Shown here: positions 15,309-24,486 of the stretch, piece after piece
How the letters are laid out: every line of letters begins with the position of its first letter
How positions within the stretch are numbered: the first letter of the stretch is position 1
DNA from: Mesorhizobium ciceri WSM4083
Lineage (GTDB): Bacteria > Pseudomonadota > Alphaproteobacteria > Rhizobiales > Rhizobiaceae
Direction of reading: 5' to 3'
Length of the DNA stretch: 64,000 nucleotides
Assembly: GCF_000519305.1 (NCBI RefSeq)
Contig: NZ_JAFG01000003.1
Location: 181-64,180, forward strand
Made by a program: the position numbers and the translations under genes
Notes under the pieces: generated by a model
The model's database searches: none
Told to the model about the DNA's origin: nothing
The model's input: only the letters and a program-made list of their open reading frames with translations

Positions 15309-17870
15309 TCAGCTGCGCGGCTTTAAATTCTCCGGGTCGTAGAGCGGCTTGTAGCCGACCGCAGCCACTTCGACGGGATAGGTCTCGCCGAAGTACTCGA
15401 TCGTGAGCTTGCGGCCTTCCTGGGCGTACGCCCATGGCAGATAGGCAAGACCGATATTCTTACCGATGGTCGGGCCATAGGCCATCGAGGTGGTAAAGGA
15501 CCGCCTGCCGAGATCGTCGACCAGCGTCTCGCCAGTCTTCGGATCCATCACCGGCATCGTGCCGACCGGATAACGGGCCACGCCCTTCGCATCGACATTC
15601 TCGGTCATCACCAGCGTGCACAGTATGGCCGGTTGGTGCTCGCGGGCGCGGTATTCGACATGCCTGGCCTTGCCGCAGAAATCGTTCTCCTTGACCTTGG
15701 GGCGAGCGAGATCCGCTTCGAGCAGATTGTACTCGGTCAGAAGGTCGGCGTTCTGCAGGCGCAGGCTCTTTTCCATGCGGCGGGTGTTGGCGTAGGTCTC
15801 GACACCGAAAGGCATCACGCCGGTCGAGCGCAAGGCGTCCCAGACGGCCAGGCCGTCCTCGTAGCGCATGTGCAGCTCCCAGCCCTGCTCACCGACATAG
15901 GAGATGCGGAAAGCGGTGACGTCCTTGCCACCGATCCTGACAGGCTTGATCGCCGCGAACGGGAAGTTCTCAACAGAGAGCCCGTCCGGATTTTCGACCA
16001 CCTTCTGCAAGGTCGCCCGGGCGTTCGGCCCCCAGATGCCGATGGTCACATACTTCTCGGTCACGTCGGTGATGGTGACGTCGAAACCTTTGTCCTGCGC
16101 CGTGCGGCGCATGTACTGGAAGTCGCGCGGGCCAGCATCCGCGCCGTCGATCAAACGACAGCGGTCGGCCATGCGGATGACGGTAAAGTCGGCGCGCACC
16201 ATGCCTTCCTCGTCGAGGAAGTGGGTGTAGATGCCCTTGCCGATGTTGTTGTCGCCGCCGATCTTGGCCGCGCACAGCCATTCCAGCAGCGCGACATGGT
16301 CGGGACCTTCGATGTCGTACATGGCGAAGTGCGACAGGTTGACGATGCCGCAATCCTCGCTCATGGCGAGGTGCTCGGCATTGGAGACGCGCCAGAAATG
16401 GCGGTTGTCCCATTCGTTCTCACGCACCGGCACGCGGTTGCCGTATTTTTCCAAGAGATGCTCGTTGGCGGCATAGCCGTGGGCGCGCTCCCAGCCGCCG
16501 AGTTCCATGAAATAACCGCCGAGTTCCTTCTCGCGTTCCCAGAACGGCGAGCGCCTGATGTTGCGGGCCTTGGAGAACGGCTCGCGCGGATGCACCGCCG
16601 GATTGTAGACCTTCATCGCCGTCTCGGTGCAGCGATCCCAGATGAACTGCTCCTTGGTCTGGTGCGGATAGAAGCGCGCATAGTCGATAGCGTGATGGTC
16701 GATTTCCGTGCGGCCGTCGGTCATCCAGTCGGCGATGAGCTTGCCCATGCCGGGACCATCCTTGACCCAGATGGCGACCGCATACCACAGGCCCCGCACC
16801 TTCTGGCTTTCGCCCATGGACGGGCCGCCATCGGCCGTCACCTGAAGAAGCCCATTGAAGGAATGGCTCTCGTTATAGCCGAGTTCGCCCAGGATCGGCG
16901 TCAGTTCCATGGCGCGTTCGAGCGGCGCCAGGATTTGTTCCATCTCGAGGTCGCGCTGCGAGGGTGAAAGCCGCGCCTGATCCTTCTCCAGGAGGTCGCG
17001 CGGATGGCAAAGGCGCGGATTGGTCTCTTCGTAGTAACCCCATTCGATCTGCCCGCCCTCGGCGGTCTTGGGATCACCGGTGTCGCGCATATAGGCCGAA
17101 TTGCCCTGGTCGCGCAGCAGCGGCCAGCCGATCTCCTTGCCGGTGCCGGCGAACTCGTTGTAGGGGCCGAAAAAGGTCAGCGGATGGTCGATCGGCATGA
17201 CCGGCAGGTCCTCGCCCACCATCTCCGCGATCAGCCGGCCCCATATGCCGGCGCAGACGACGACATAGTCGGCCTCGATGGTGCCGCGGTCCGTCACAAC
17301 GCCTGATATGCGGCCGTCCTTGACGACAAGCGACCTGGCCGATGTGTTGGCGAAGGATTTGAGCTTGCCCGAGGCTTCCGCCTGGTCGACCAGCTTGCCG
17401 GCGACAGTCTGCGAGCGCGGGATGACCAGACCGGCATCGGGATCCCAAAGGCCACCCTGCACAATCGCTTCTTCGATGAGCGGAAATTTTTCCTTGATCT
17501 CGGCCGGCTCGATCAGGCGGGCGCGCGTGCCAAACGCCTTGGCCGAGGCGATCTTGCGCTTGATCTCTTCCATGCGGCTGTCATCGCCGACGCGCGCGAC
17601 CTCGAGGCCGCCGATACGCGCGTAATGACCCATCTTCTCGTAGAAATCGATGGAGTAGAGCGTCGTCCAGCACGACAGGAAATCGTGGCTGGTCGTGTAG
17701 CAGAAATCGGAGGCATGCGCGGTCGAGCCGATATCGGTCGGGATGCCTGATTTGTCGATGCCGACAATGTCGTCCCAGCCGCGTTCGATCAGATGATGGG
17801 CGATCGATGCGCCGACAATACCGCCCAGGCCGACGATGACGACCTTCGCCTTTTTCGGAAACTCTGCCAT
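15309..17870 (-). CDS. FAD/GcvT-type dehydrogenase (dimethylglycine/sarcosine dehydrogenase family)
   Basis: An 853-residue two-part enzyme: an N-terminal DAO-type FAD domain (1-about 390), a central FAO_M segment, then GcvT and GcvT C-terminal folate domains (about 470-850). Family members oxidatively remove N-methyl groups and pass the carbon to THF as methylene-THF. The dinucleotide motif is GLGGIVG (GxGxxxG), one residue longer than usual, and the expected FAD-linking His lies in GSTAHASD instead of GSTWHAAG. It may therefore act on a different N-methyl substrate from the two paralogues at 37583 and 42109. ATG at 17870 has GGAG upstream. Single gene ending in a terminator. Confidence 0.85.
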   Translation of the reverse strand: MAEFPKKAKVVIVGLGGIVGASIAHHLIERGWDDIVGIDKSGIPTDIGSTAHASDFCYTTSHDFLSCWTTLYSIDFYEKMGHYARIGGLEVARVGDDSRMEEIKRKIASAKAFGTRARLIEPAEIKEKFPLIEEAIVQGGLWDPDAGLVIPRSQTVAGKLVDQAEASGKLKSFANTSARSLVVKDGRISGVVTDRGTIEADYVVVCAGIWGRLIAEMVGEDLPVMPIDHPLTFFGPYNEFAGTGKEIGWPLLRDQGNSAYMRDTGDPKTAEGGQIEWGYYEETNPRLCHPRDLLEKDQARLSPSQRDLEMEQILAPLERAMELTPILGELGYNESHSFNGLLQVTADGGPSMGESQKVRGLWYAVAIWVKDGPGMGKLIADWMTDGRTEIDHHAIDYARFYPHQTKEQFIWDRCTETAMKVYNPAVHPREPFSKARNIRRSPFWEREKELGGYFMELGGWERAHGYAANEHLLEKYGNRVPVRENEWDNRHFWRVSNAEHLAMSEDCGIVNLSHFAMYDIEGPDHVALLEWLCAAKIGGDNNIGKGIYTHFLDEEGMVRADFTVIRMADRCRLIDGADAGPRDFQYMRRTAQDKGFDVTITDVTEKYVTIGIWGPNARATLQKVVENPDGLSVENFPFAAIKPVRIGGKDVTAFRISYVGEQGWELHMRYEDGLAVWDALRSTGVMPFGVETYANTRRMEKSLRLQNADLLTEYNLLEADLARPKVKENDFCGKARHVEYRAREHQPAILCTLVMTENVDAKGVARYPVGTMPVMDPKTGETLVDDLGRRSFTTSMAYGPTIGKNIGLAYLPWAYAQEGRKLTIEYFGETYPVEVAAVGYKPLYDPENLKPRS

Positions 17871-18024
17871 TGCCCGCGACTCCAAAGTGATAAAGCGGGC
17901 GGACTATAGGGCGGAGCGGCAGCACGATTGAAGCCTGTTTGCGACATTGGCAAAAAGCCGAGCGACCAGACGGCAGAATGCTTCACACCGGCGCCTGGGG
18001 CGGTTCGCTTTTCGGTGGGCTAAC

Positions 18025-18783
18025 TCAGGCGAAGGCCCAGATGTCCTCGGCCTGGAAACCGACCTGATAGCCTGATGTCTTCAGCTTGACCACGACCTGG
18101 CCGATCTCGGCAGCCGGCAGCGCGCCGACCTCGACCTTGATCATGCCGGGACGGTAGCGCTTGAGGTCGAGCTGTTCGAAGACGATCCAATCGGCGCCCT
18201 CGCAATCGACGAGAAAGGCGTCGATATGGGTGATGCCGTTGCGGTCGAGCAGCGTCTGCAAGGTCTCGGATGGCACCTCGATGTCCCTGAGATGCGGCGC
18301 GAACTTGTTGAAGTTGGCGTCGGCCTCGCCCCAGGCATTCTTGCCCGACATCAGATTGGTGTCGGTGACCGACGAGCAGCCGATGAACTCGATGGGCAGC
18401 GTGCCGGCCTCGAGCGCGGCGGCATCGAAGGTGTGGACGGTGATCGTGCCCTTTGTCTTCGTGACCGCCACCGGCTCGATGATGAACCGGCCAGTGTCCG
18501 GGTAGTTGGCGCGCAGTCGTTTCTGATTGTACGGGATCGGCTCGACCAGCATCGCGCGTGCGCCGGCAATCCGGTGCAGCCACGGCGTCACATCGTCGAA
18601 CAGCGCGCCGTCGCAGGCGCCGACATTGACCATCTGGAACGGCCGCCCCGCCCCACCAAACCGCGCCTTCAGCGCTGCCTTGGCCAGGAATTTCGTGCCG
18701 CGCAGCGACGGCCCGCGATCGAGAACTCCCTTGGGAAGACCAAGCGACAGGGCAACGCGCGCCAGGCTGGATAGCGAACTCAT
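18025..18783 (-). CDS. FkbM family methyltransferase
   Basis: A 252-residue SAM-dependent methyltransferase of the FkbM type: MVNVGACDGALFDD is the SAM-binding motif I, and AFLVDCEGADWIVFEQL matches the FkbM-typical D-x-E-G motif. These usually O-methylate sugars or lipids. Its ATG overlaps the stop codon of the membrane protein gene by 4 nt, and it is the last gene of the glycan operon, so it probably methylates the glycan made or exported there. Frames extending upstream overlap the membrane gene and are not used. Confidence 0.85.
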   Translation of the reverse strand: MSSLSSLARVALSLGLPKGVLDRGPSLRGTKFLAKAALKARFGGAGRPFQMVNVGACDGALFDDVTPWLHRIAGARAMLVEPIPYNQKRLRANYPDTGRFIIEPVAVTKTKGTITVHTFDAAALEAGTLPIEFIGCSSVTDTNLMSGKNAWGEADANFNKFAPHLRDIEVPSETLQTLLDRNGITHIDAFLVDCEGADWIVFEQLDLKRYRPGMIKVEVGALPAAEIGQVVVKLKTSGYQVGFQAEDIWAFA

Positions 18784-20012
18784 GACTTGTCTCCGGGAAT
18801 GATTTGCAAGGCAGCGCGATTCTGGCTGCGGGCCACGGCTGCCCACAACGCCATGAACGGCGTCGCCAGCAGCAGGAATGGCGGGATCAGATGCGGGAAA
18901 TAGATGCGCGTGTCGTGGATCGGGAAGACGGTGAACTTCGCCAGCGCGCCGAGCACCAGTGCCGCAAAAAGGATGCTGGCGCGGCGATCGAGGCGGAAGC
19001 CGGCACGGGCGACAGCAAACCAGCCGGCCAGTGCCAGCACCGACACGCCGACCCAGCTGTTCAGGCTGACGGCGCGCAACAGCGAGGTGGCGAAAGCCCT
19101 GAGATAGGCACCCACCGAGAATGGCGGTTCGAACCCGTCCATATTGTAGTGCTGCTCGATGCTGGAGAACCACAGATGCGGCCACCAGCCGGGATGATGC
19201 GCCCAGTGCGAGATGGCAAAGTAGGCGATGAAGGACGCGGCAAAGCCAACCAGCGCACCCCATGCTTTCTGCCGGAACACGACCAGCAGGATCGCGAAAA
19301 TCGCAAGGAAAACAATATTGTCCGGGCGCACCATGAAGGCGAGGAAGAGCAGGATCGCCGTCGCCACCTCGCGGCCGCGGACATAGGCATAAAGCCCGCC
19401 CAGCAACAGCGCCGATGTGAGCAGATCCGGCGTTGAGGCGCGCGCCGCATCGCCGAAATCGGCCATGATCAGCACCGCGCCGACCACCGGCGCCAAGGCC
19501 AGTGCCCCCTCGGAGCGCAGCCACAGCAGCGCGATCGCGCCGAACAGCAGAACCGAGAACAGTGAGACCAGGCGCATCGCCTCGACCGGCGACATCACCG
19601 CGCTCATCGTCGACAGGATCTCGGCATAGAGGAACTTGATCCGGTACATGCCGAGTAATGAATGGAAGTCGGCGGCATTCTCCGCCATGTGGCTGCGGAA
19701 GCCGCCGCCATCGTCGGTCAGCGTCTTGTAGTCGCCTGCGGACACGCCCGATTTGACAGTGTTGTAGGCATAGTCATGCAGCGCCTGCGCATCGGGATAG
19801 GTGCCTTCCTCCGCTATAGCAAGATAGGGCAGCATGTCCCAGTTGGCGTCGGGCATCACCCATGCGGTGAACGCCGTCAAAAGGATGTAGAGCGCGAAGG
19901 CCGCCGCGCCGATGGGTGCCGCCAGCCGCGCATAAGCCCCCTCGCCCCACGCCAGACCGGCCTCGGTGAGCCGGTCGAGTGGGTTTTGTGGAGCGGGCGA
20001 CTTGGTCAGCAT
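18780..20012 (-). CDS. Polytopic membrane protein, GT-C glycosyltransferase-like
   Basis: A 410-residue membrane protein with about ten hydrophobic helices. The first periplasmic loop contains MPDANWDMLPYLA, where acidic residues sit as in GT-C fold glycosyltransferases, which use polyprenyl-phosphate sugars. No family name is certain. It is co-transcribed with an aminotransferase upstream (21-nt gap) and an FkbM methyltransferase downstream (overlap). With a polyprenyl-phospho-pentose-type pathway in the same cluster, a glycosyltransferase role at the periplasmic face fits well. Confidence 0.7.
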   Translation of the reverse strand: MLTKSPAPQNPLDRLTEAGLAWGEGAYARLAAPIGAAAFALYILLTAFTAWVMPDANWDMLPYLAIAEEGTYPDAQALHDYAYNTVKSGVSAGDYKTLTDDGGGFRSHMAENAADFHSLLGMYRIKFLYAEILSTMSAVMSPVEAMRLVSLFSVLLFGAIALLWLRSEGALALAPVVGAVLIMADFGDAARASTPDLLTSALLLGGLYAYVRGREVATAILLFLAFMVRPDNIVFLAIFAILLVVFRQKAWGALVGFAASFIAYFAISHWAHHPGWWPHLWFSSIEQHYNMDGFEPPFSVGAYLRAFATSLLRAVSLNSWVGVSVLALAGWFAVARAGFRLDRRASILFAALVLGALAKFTVFPIHDTRIYFPHLIPPFLLLATPFMALWAAVARSQNRAALQIIPGDKS

Positions 20013-20033
20013 CGTTGTACCCAGCGAACTCGC

Positions 20034-21506
20034 TTAACGAACCTGGCTTTTGACGAAATCCTTCACGATCGACACGATGCCGCGCGACAGCAGGCTGTCG
20101 AAGGCATCGACGAAGCGGTCGACATGCTCGCGCTGGCAGATCAACGGCGGCTCCAGCCGGATGACGTTGCGGTTGTACTCGGTGAAGGCGACCAGCACGT
20201 CGTAATCGCGCAGCAGCAGCGCGCCAACGAAGCCCGACAGCGAGCCCTTCAGCTTGTCGTCGAGCACGCTGACGATCGGCCGCAGCACCATCGGCAAGGT
20301 CTGCGAGAAGTCGTGGAACTCCAGGCCGACCATAAAACCCTTGCCGCGCACATCCTTGATGATCTTCGGGTACTTTTCCCTGAGCGCCTGCAGGCGCTGC
20401 AGCAAATAGTCGCCGGTGACGGCGGCATTGTCGATCAGCCCCTCGTCATAGAGCACGTTGAGCCCCTCGATCGAGGTGACGCAGGCCTCGCCCATGCCGC
20501 CGAAGGTCGCCATGGCATGGATCATCGCCGTTTTCGGCGTGCCATAGGCCTTCATGTAAACCTCGCGCCGCGCGATCATGGCTCCCACCGCCGCCTTGCC
20601 GGCGCCAAGCGACTTGGCCAGCGCGGTCACATCGGGAATGACGCCGTAATGCTCGAAGGCGTAGAAGCGGCCCGAACGGCCATAGCCGCACTGCACTTCG
20701 TCGGCGACCCACAGCACGCCATACTGGTCGCACAGTGCGCGCAGCTTCTGCCAATATTCGGCCGGCGCCTGAATGATGCCGCCACCGCCCTGGATGGTTT
20801 CAAGCACGATGACCCCGACCTCCGGGTCGGAGCGGAACAGGCGCTCGACCGCCTCGATGTCGGCGAACGGGATGCGGACCGTGTTTTCGGCCACCTTGAA
20901 GTCGGCGCGGTAAAGCTGGCCGTCTGTGATGCCCAGCACGCCCTTGGTCTTGCCGTGGAAGGAATTCTCGGCATAGACGATCTTCGGCCGCTTCGGACCG
21001 GCGGCGCGCTCGGCGAGCTTCACCGCCGCTTCCATCGCTTCCGAGCCGGACGAGCCCAAAAATACCATGTCGAGATCGCCGGGCGAGCATTTGGCGATGT
21101 TGTGCGCAAGTGCCGCCGCATATTGCGACATGAAGGCGATGGCGATTTCCTGGCGCTTCTCCTCCTGGAATTTCTTGCGTGCTTCCAGGATGCGCGGATG
21201 ATTGTGGCCAAAGGCCAGCGAACCGAAGCCGCCGAAGAAGTCGAGGATCTTGCGGCCGTTCTGGTCGATGTAGAACATGCCTTCGGCACGCTCGATCTTG
21301 ATCTTGTGGAAGCCGAGCAGCTTCATGAAGTGCAACTGGCCGGGGTTGAGATGCGCCTTGAACAGGTCGGTCATGCGGGCCACGTCCATCGCCTTGGCCT
21401 GCTCGACGCTGATCAAATCGGGCTTGGCGATGGTGGCGGGCGACAGCGACGGCGCGCTGACCATGGTGCGCAAATTGGTCTGCTCTGGCTTGGCCATGAC
21501 GGTCAT
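20034..21506 (-). CDS. Class III (ornithine/GABA-type) aminotransferase
   Basis: A 490-residue PLP enzyme. It has SGSEAMEAAVKLA (PLP phosphate), WVADEVQCGYGRSG (D269 to pyridine N) and ALAKSLGAGKAAVGA (K298, the Schiff-base lysine). It transfers amino groups to or from an aldehyde or ketone; the substrate is unknown. It is embedded in a glycan operon instead of an amino-acid operon, so it may act on a keto-sugar or lipid-linked sugar. ATG at 21506 has GGAG 6 nt upstream; a second ATG (21497) is three codons later. The much longer upstream frame is not coding, as it overlaps the epimerase. Confidence 0.85.
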   Translation of the reverse strand: MTVMAKPEQTNLRTMVSAPSLSPATIAKPDLISVEQAKAMDVARMTDLFKAHLNPGQLHFMKLLGFHKIKIERAEGMFYIDQNGRKILDFFGGFGSLAFGHNHPRILEARKKFQEEKRQEIAIAFMSQYAAALAHNIAKCSPGDLDMVFLGSSGSEAMEAAVKLAERAAGPKRPKIVYAENSFHGKTKGVLGITDGQLYRADFKVAENTVRIPFADIEAVERLFRSDPEVGVIVLETIQGGGGIIQAPAEYWQKLRALCDQYGVLWVADEVQCGYGRSGRFYAFEHYGVIPDVTALAKSLGAGKAAVGAMIARREVYMKAYGTPKTAMIHAMATFGGMGEACVTSIEGLNVLYDEGLIDNAAVTGDYLLQRLQALREKYPKIIKDVRGKGFMVGLEFHDFSQTLPMVLRPIVSVLDDKLKGSLSGFVGALLLRDYDVLVAFTEYNRNVIRLEPPLICQREHVDRFVDAFDSLLSRGIVSIVKDFVKSQVR

Positions 21507-21568
21507 TTCAATCTCCTGTCTGCACGCACGACCAGGGTCGAGCGCAACGAAAGCTGTTTTGCGAGCCG

Positions 21569-22576
21569 CTATTCGGCGGGCACATGTTTGGTGGCGACTG
21601 CGTGACCGGCTTTCTTTGCGCGGTACTCGCTGTAGGCGGCGATCAGCATGTCCTCGTCGCGATATTGCGGCACCCAGCCGAGCTGGCGCCCGGCCTTGGA
21701 CACGTCGAGCACGCAGTCCTCGTCGGCGATCAGATACTGCTCCGGGTCCATGATCGGCATGTTCAAGAGGTCGAGCAGGTCCAGCGTGCGCTTGACCGCC
21801 CAGCCCGGTGTCGGGATCAGGATCGACTTCGAGCCGGCGTGCCTGATCAGGTCGCCGAGCAATTTCTTCACCGGTGGCGGGTTGAGCGAGCCGAGGTTGT
21901 AGGCCTCGTTTGGCACACCGGCCTTCCAGGCCGCGCGCGCGGCCTCGGCGCAGTCGAACACCGAGATGAACTGATAAGGATTCCTGCCCGAACCGATCAT
22001 CGGCACGGGAAGGTTCCAGTCGATCAGCTTGAACAGTTTTTCCAGAATGCCGAGCCGGCCTGGGCCGATGATCAGGCGCGGGCGAAACAGCGAGATCGAC
22101 ATGCCGCGCTTGCGCCATTCGGCGGCGAGCTCCTCTGTCTTCTGCTTCGACCAGCCATATTCGCCCAGCGGCGCCACCGGGTGCTCCTCGGTCATCGGCT
22201 GCATGACCGTGTGGCCGTAGATCATGTCGGTCGTGTAGTGGACGAGTTTTGACGCACCGGCTCCGTCCATGGCCTGCATGATGTGCTCGGTGCCATGGAA
22301 ATTCACAGGGAAGAAGAAATCGTGCCGCTTGGCCCGCACCTGGATCGGCGACAGCATCTTGGCCGACAAATTGTAGACCATATCATCGGCCTTCAGCCCA
22401 ACCGCCGCGACCGAGGTCGGATCGGTGACGTCGCACTGGATAAAGCGGACGGTGCGGTAGTGCGGCAGGTCGCTCTTGACGATGTCGGCGACGACAACCT
22501 CTTCACCATCGGCGACAAGCTTCGGGGCAAGATGGCGGCCGACGAAACCGTCGCCGCCGAAAATCACATGTCTCAT
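21569..22576 (-). CDS. NAD-dependent epimerase/dehydratase (extended SDR)
   Basis: A 335-residue extended short-chain dehydrogenase: N-terminal GGDGFVG nucleotide motif, TTDMIYG and the YGWSK (YxxxK) catalytic pair, then a sugar-binding C-terminal half with RPRLIIGPGR. Probable NDP-sugar or lipid-linked-sugar epimerase/reductase. It overlaps the DMT-type gene by 4 nt (ATGA) and lies 62 nt before the aminotransferase. It might be the reductase step that acts after the DprE1-like oxidase, although DprE2 itself is a classical SDR. Confidence 0.87.
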   Translation of the reverse strand: MRHVIFGGDGFVGRHLAPKLVADGEEVVVADIVKSDLPHYRTVRFIQCDVTDPTSVAAVGLKADDMVYNLSAKMLSPIQVRAKRHDFFFPVNFHGTEHIMQAMDGAGASKLVHYTTDMIYGHTVMQPMTEEHPVAPLGEYGWSKQKTEELAAEWRKRGMSISLFRPRLIIGPGRLGILEKLFKLIDWNLPVPMIGSGRNPYQFISVFDCAEAARAAWKAGVPNEAYNLGSLNPPPVKKLLGDLIRHAGSKSILIPTPGWAVKRTLDLLDLLNMPIMDPEQYLIADEDCVLDVSKAGRQLGWVPQYRDEDMLIAAYSEYRAKKAGHAVATKHVPAE

Positions 22577-23007
22577 CGAACGATCTCGTTTGCTTGGATC
22601 TTGTCGGGCGCGATGGAAGCGGTCTGGTCCTCATGCCCTCGCCCACTTTGCGCGATCAGCACCGTGCCGACGCAGATGAAGGCGATGCCGGCGATCCGCC
22701 AGCCATTGAGGTCCTCGCGGAAGACGAAATAAGCGAAGATGGCGACGGCAACATAGGCGAGGCTGAGGAACGGATAAGCGAAGGAGAGCTCGACCTTGGA
22801 CAGCACATAGAGATGCGACGCCATCGAGATGACGAAGGTACACAGGCCAAGGAACACCCAGGGGCTAAAGACGATCTGCAGCAGCTTGACGAGCGGATTG
22901 ACGCCCTCGAACGAGATCGGTCCGAGCGACATCATGCCTTGCTTCAGCATCAGCTGCGCGGCGGCATTGGTCATGACGGTAAAGAGAATGAAGACGATGT
23001 ATTTCAT
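22573..23007 (-). CDS. DMT/SMR-type small membrane protein (EamA/ArnF-like)
   Basis: A 144-residue protein with four predicted transmembrane helices, starting MKYIVFILFTVMTN. It is a drug/metabolite-superfamily half-unit like ArnE/ArnF or EmrE. Such small proteins can flip undecaprenyl-phosphate sugars. It is the first gene of the five-gene minus-strand set after an AT-rich promoter gap (23008-23131). A flippase for the polyprenyl-linked sugar is the natural inference. The C-terminal about 20 residues are polar. Confidence 0.78.
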   Translation of the reverse strand: MKYIVFILFTVMTNAAAQLMLKQGMMSLGPISFEGVNPLVKLLQIVFSPWVFLGLCTFVISMASHLYVLSKVELSFAYPFLSLAYVAVAIFAYFVFREDLNGWRIAGIAFICVGTVLIAQSGRGHEDQTASIAPDKIQANEIVR

Positions 23008-23131
23008 GTGTTCCAAGCCGCCCCTTCGCGCTTCCTATTACAAACCCGCAAACATTTGGTGAAGTCCCAACAATATTTTGAGTGAATTGCGTTATTAATC
23101 ATCAATTGACCAAGAATTATTCGAATTTTAT

Positions 23132-24484
23132 CTATTCGGCCGCCTCGACCGAGCCTCGTCTCGCATCCAATCTCTTCGCAGTGCGCGCCCAGAAGTCAGA
23201 CATGAAGGCGTGGTCTCGGAGCGCTTCCAGCCGCTGCCATTCGGGAAAGGACGAAGCGAAGATTTCGGCCCCCATGCGAGCGTCCTTGTACGGATTGACC
23301 GCGCCGCCGGCCTCGACCGTGATGCGGTCGAGTTCCCGCAGCAGTGTCAGCGTCGCGGCGCCCCTGTTGGGGAAATCCAGTGTCAGCGTGTAGCCGGGAC
23401 GCGGAAACGACAGCAGCGCCGGCGAGCGGATGGAGCCAAAGCGTTTCAGCACCGTGAGGAACGAGCCCTGCCCGGCTTGCCTTGCAGCCGCCAGCAATGC
23501 CGGCACGGCCTCGCGCGCCGTCTCTTCCGGCACCACGCTCTGGTGCTGGAAGAGCCCTTTCGGCCCATAAAGCCGGTTCCAGTCGCGCACGCCGTCAAGT
23601 GGAAAGAAGAAGCCCTGATATCCGGCCTGGCGCGGCACCGTTGCTCGGCTCTTCCTCCACCTGTAGGCAGCGTTGAAGGCGGTCAGGAACGGCCGGTTGA
23701 GCACATTGAACGGCGGCTGCACCGGTACCGAAAAATTGCCGCCGACGCACGAGGCGGCATGCGAGCCGTGCTCGGCGTGATTGCCCGACAGCAGCAGGCC
23801 GCGACCGCTGTTGCGGCCGCCGGCGAGCTGGTCGATCCAGGCGACCGCATATTCGTTGGCCTGATCGGCCGCCTCGGCCAGGTCGAAGAATTCGCAGAGA
23901 TCACGAAACGGCGTCGCCTTTTCGACGATGTCGAGGGAATGCACCCGCATCAACCGGATCGAGGCCGACAGGATGAGGCCGGTCAGCCCCATGCCGCCGA
24001 TCGTTGCCGCAAACAGCCGCGTATTGTCTGTCGCCGAGCAGCGGTGGGTCTTGCCGTCGGACCTGAGCAGCGTGAAGCTCTCGACATGGCAGCCGAAGGT
24101 GCCGCGCCGATGATGGTTCTTGCCATGCACGTCATTGGCGATGGCCCCGCCGAGCGTGACGAATTGCGTGCCTGGAACCACCGCCGGAAAGAAACCGTAA
24201 GGGGCGGCGTGGGCGATGATGTCGGACAAGAGCACGCCGGCATCCGCCTCGAGAACACCGGTTTCGGCGTTGAAGGCGTGGATCCGGTTCAGCGACCGCA
24301 TATCGACGACCGCTCCGGCCTCGTTCTGGCAGGAATCGCCGTAGGAGCGGCCATTGCCATAGGCAAGCAGCGACGCCGGCTTGGCCTGACCGCCCTTCAG
24401 CAGCGCGATCGCCTCATCGGCACCGATGGCGCGCGGCGCCGGTGGTGTGGCAAGGCCAAAGCTTGGGAAGCGTCCGGCGGCCAT
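23132..24484 (-). CDS. FAD-linked oxidase, DprE1-like (decaprenylphosphoryl-ribose oxidase family)
   Basis: A 450-residue VAO-type flavoprotein. The FAD-binding N-terminal half has AYGNGRSYGD, FPAVVPGTQFVTLGGAIANDVHGKNHH (broken here: GTQFVTLGG at about 105-113, DVHGKNHH 118-125), and TIGGMGLTG. The HGKNHH signature is the DprE1 hallmark. DprE1 oxidises C2 of polyprenyl-phospho-ribose to the keto form on the way to D-arabinose. Its ATG is 2 nt after the stop of the UbiA-HAD gene, so the two form an operon. NoeC-associated pathways in Azorhizobium use related genes for Nod-factor arabinosylation. Confidence 0.85.
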   Translation of the reverse strand: MAAGRFPSFGLATPPAPRAIGADEAIALLKGGQAKPASLLAYGNGRSYGDSCQNEAGAVVDMRSLNRIHAFNAETGVLEADAGVLLSDIIAHAAPYGFFPAVVPGTQFVTLGGAIANDVHGKNHHRRGTFGCHVESFTLLRSDGKTHRCSATDNTRLFAATIGGMGLTGLILSASIRLMRVHSLDIVEKATPFRDLCEFFDLAEAADQANEYAVAWIDQLAGGRNSGRGLLLSGNHAEHGSHAASCVGGNFSVPVQPPFNVLNRPFLTAFNAAYRWRKSRATVPRQAGYQGFFFPLDGVRDWNRLYGPKGLFQHQSVVPEETAREAVPALLAAARQAGQGSFLTVLKRFGSIRSPALLSFPRPGYTLTLDFPNRGAATLTLLRELDRITVEAGGAVNPYKDARMGAEIFASSFPEWQRLEALRDHAFMSDFWARTAKRLDARRGSVEAAE

Positions 24485-24486
24485 GC

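Noticed and set aside
18784..19524. N-terminal extension of the FkbM methyltransferase
   Set aside because: It lies inside the GT-C-like gene in another frame; the ATG at 18783 gives an ATGA overlap and normal family length.
19662..21605. A 647-codon plus-strand frame
   Set aside because: Antisense to the aminotransferase and GT-C-like genes, which have clear motifs and tight operon spacing.
21507..22118. N-terminal extension of the class III aminotransferase
   Set aside because: It would overlap the epimerase gene, is Arg-rich without homology, and the ATG at 21506 has a good ribosome site.
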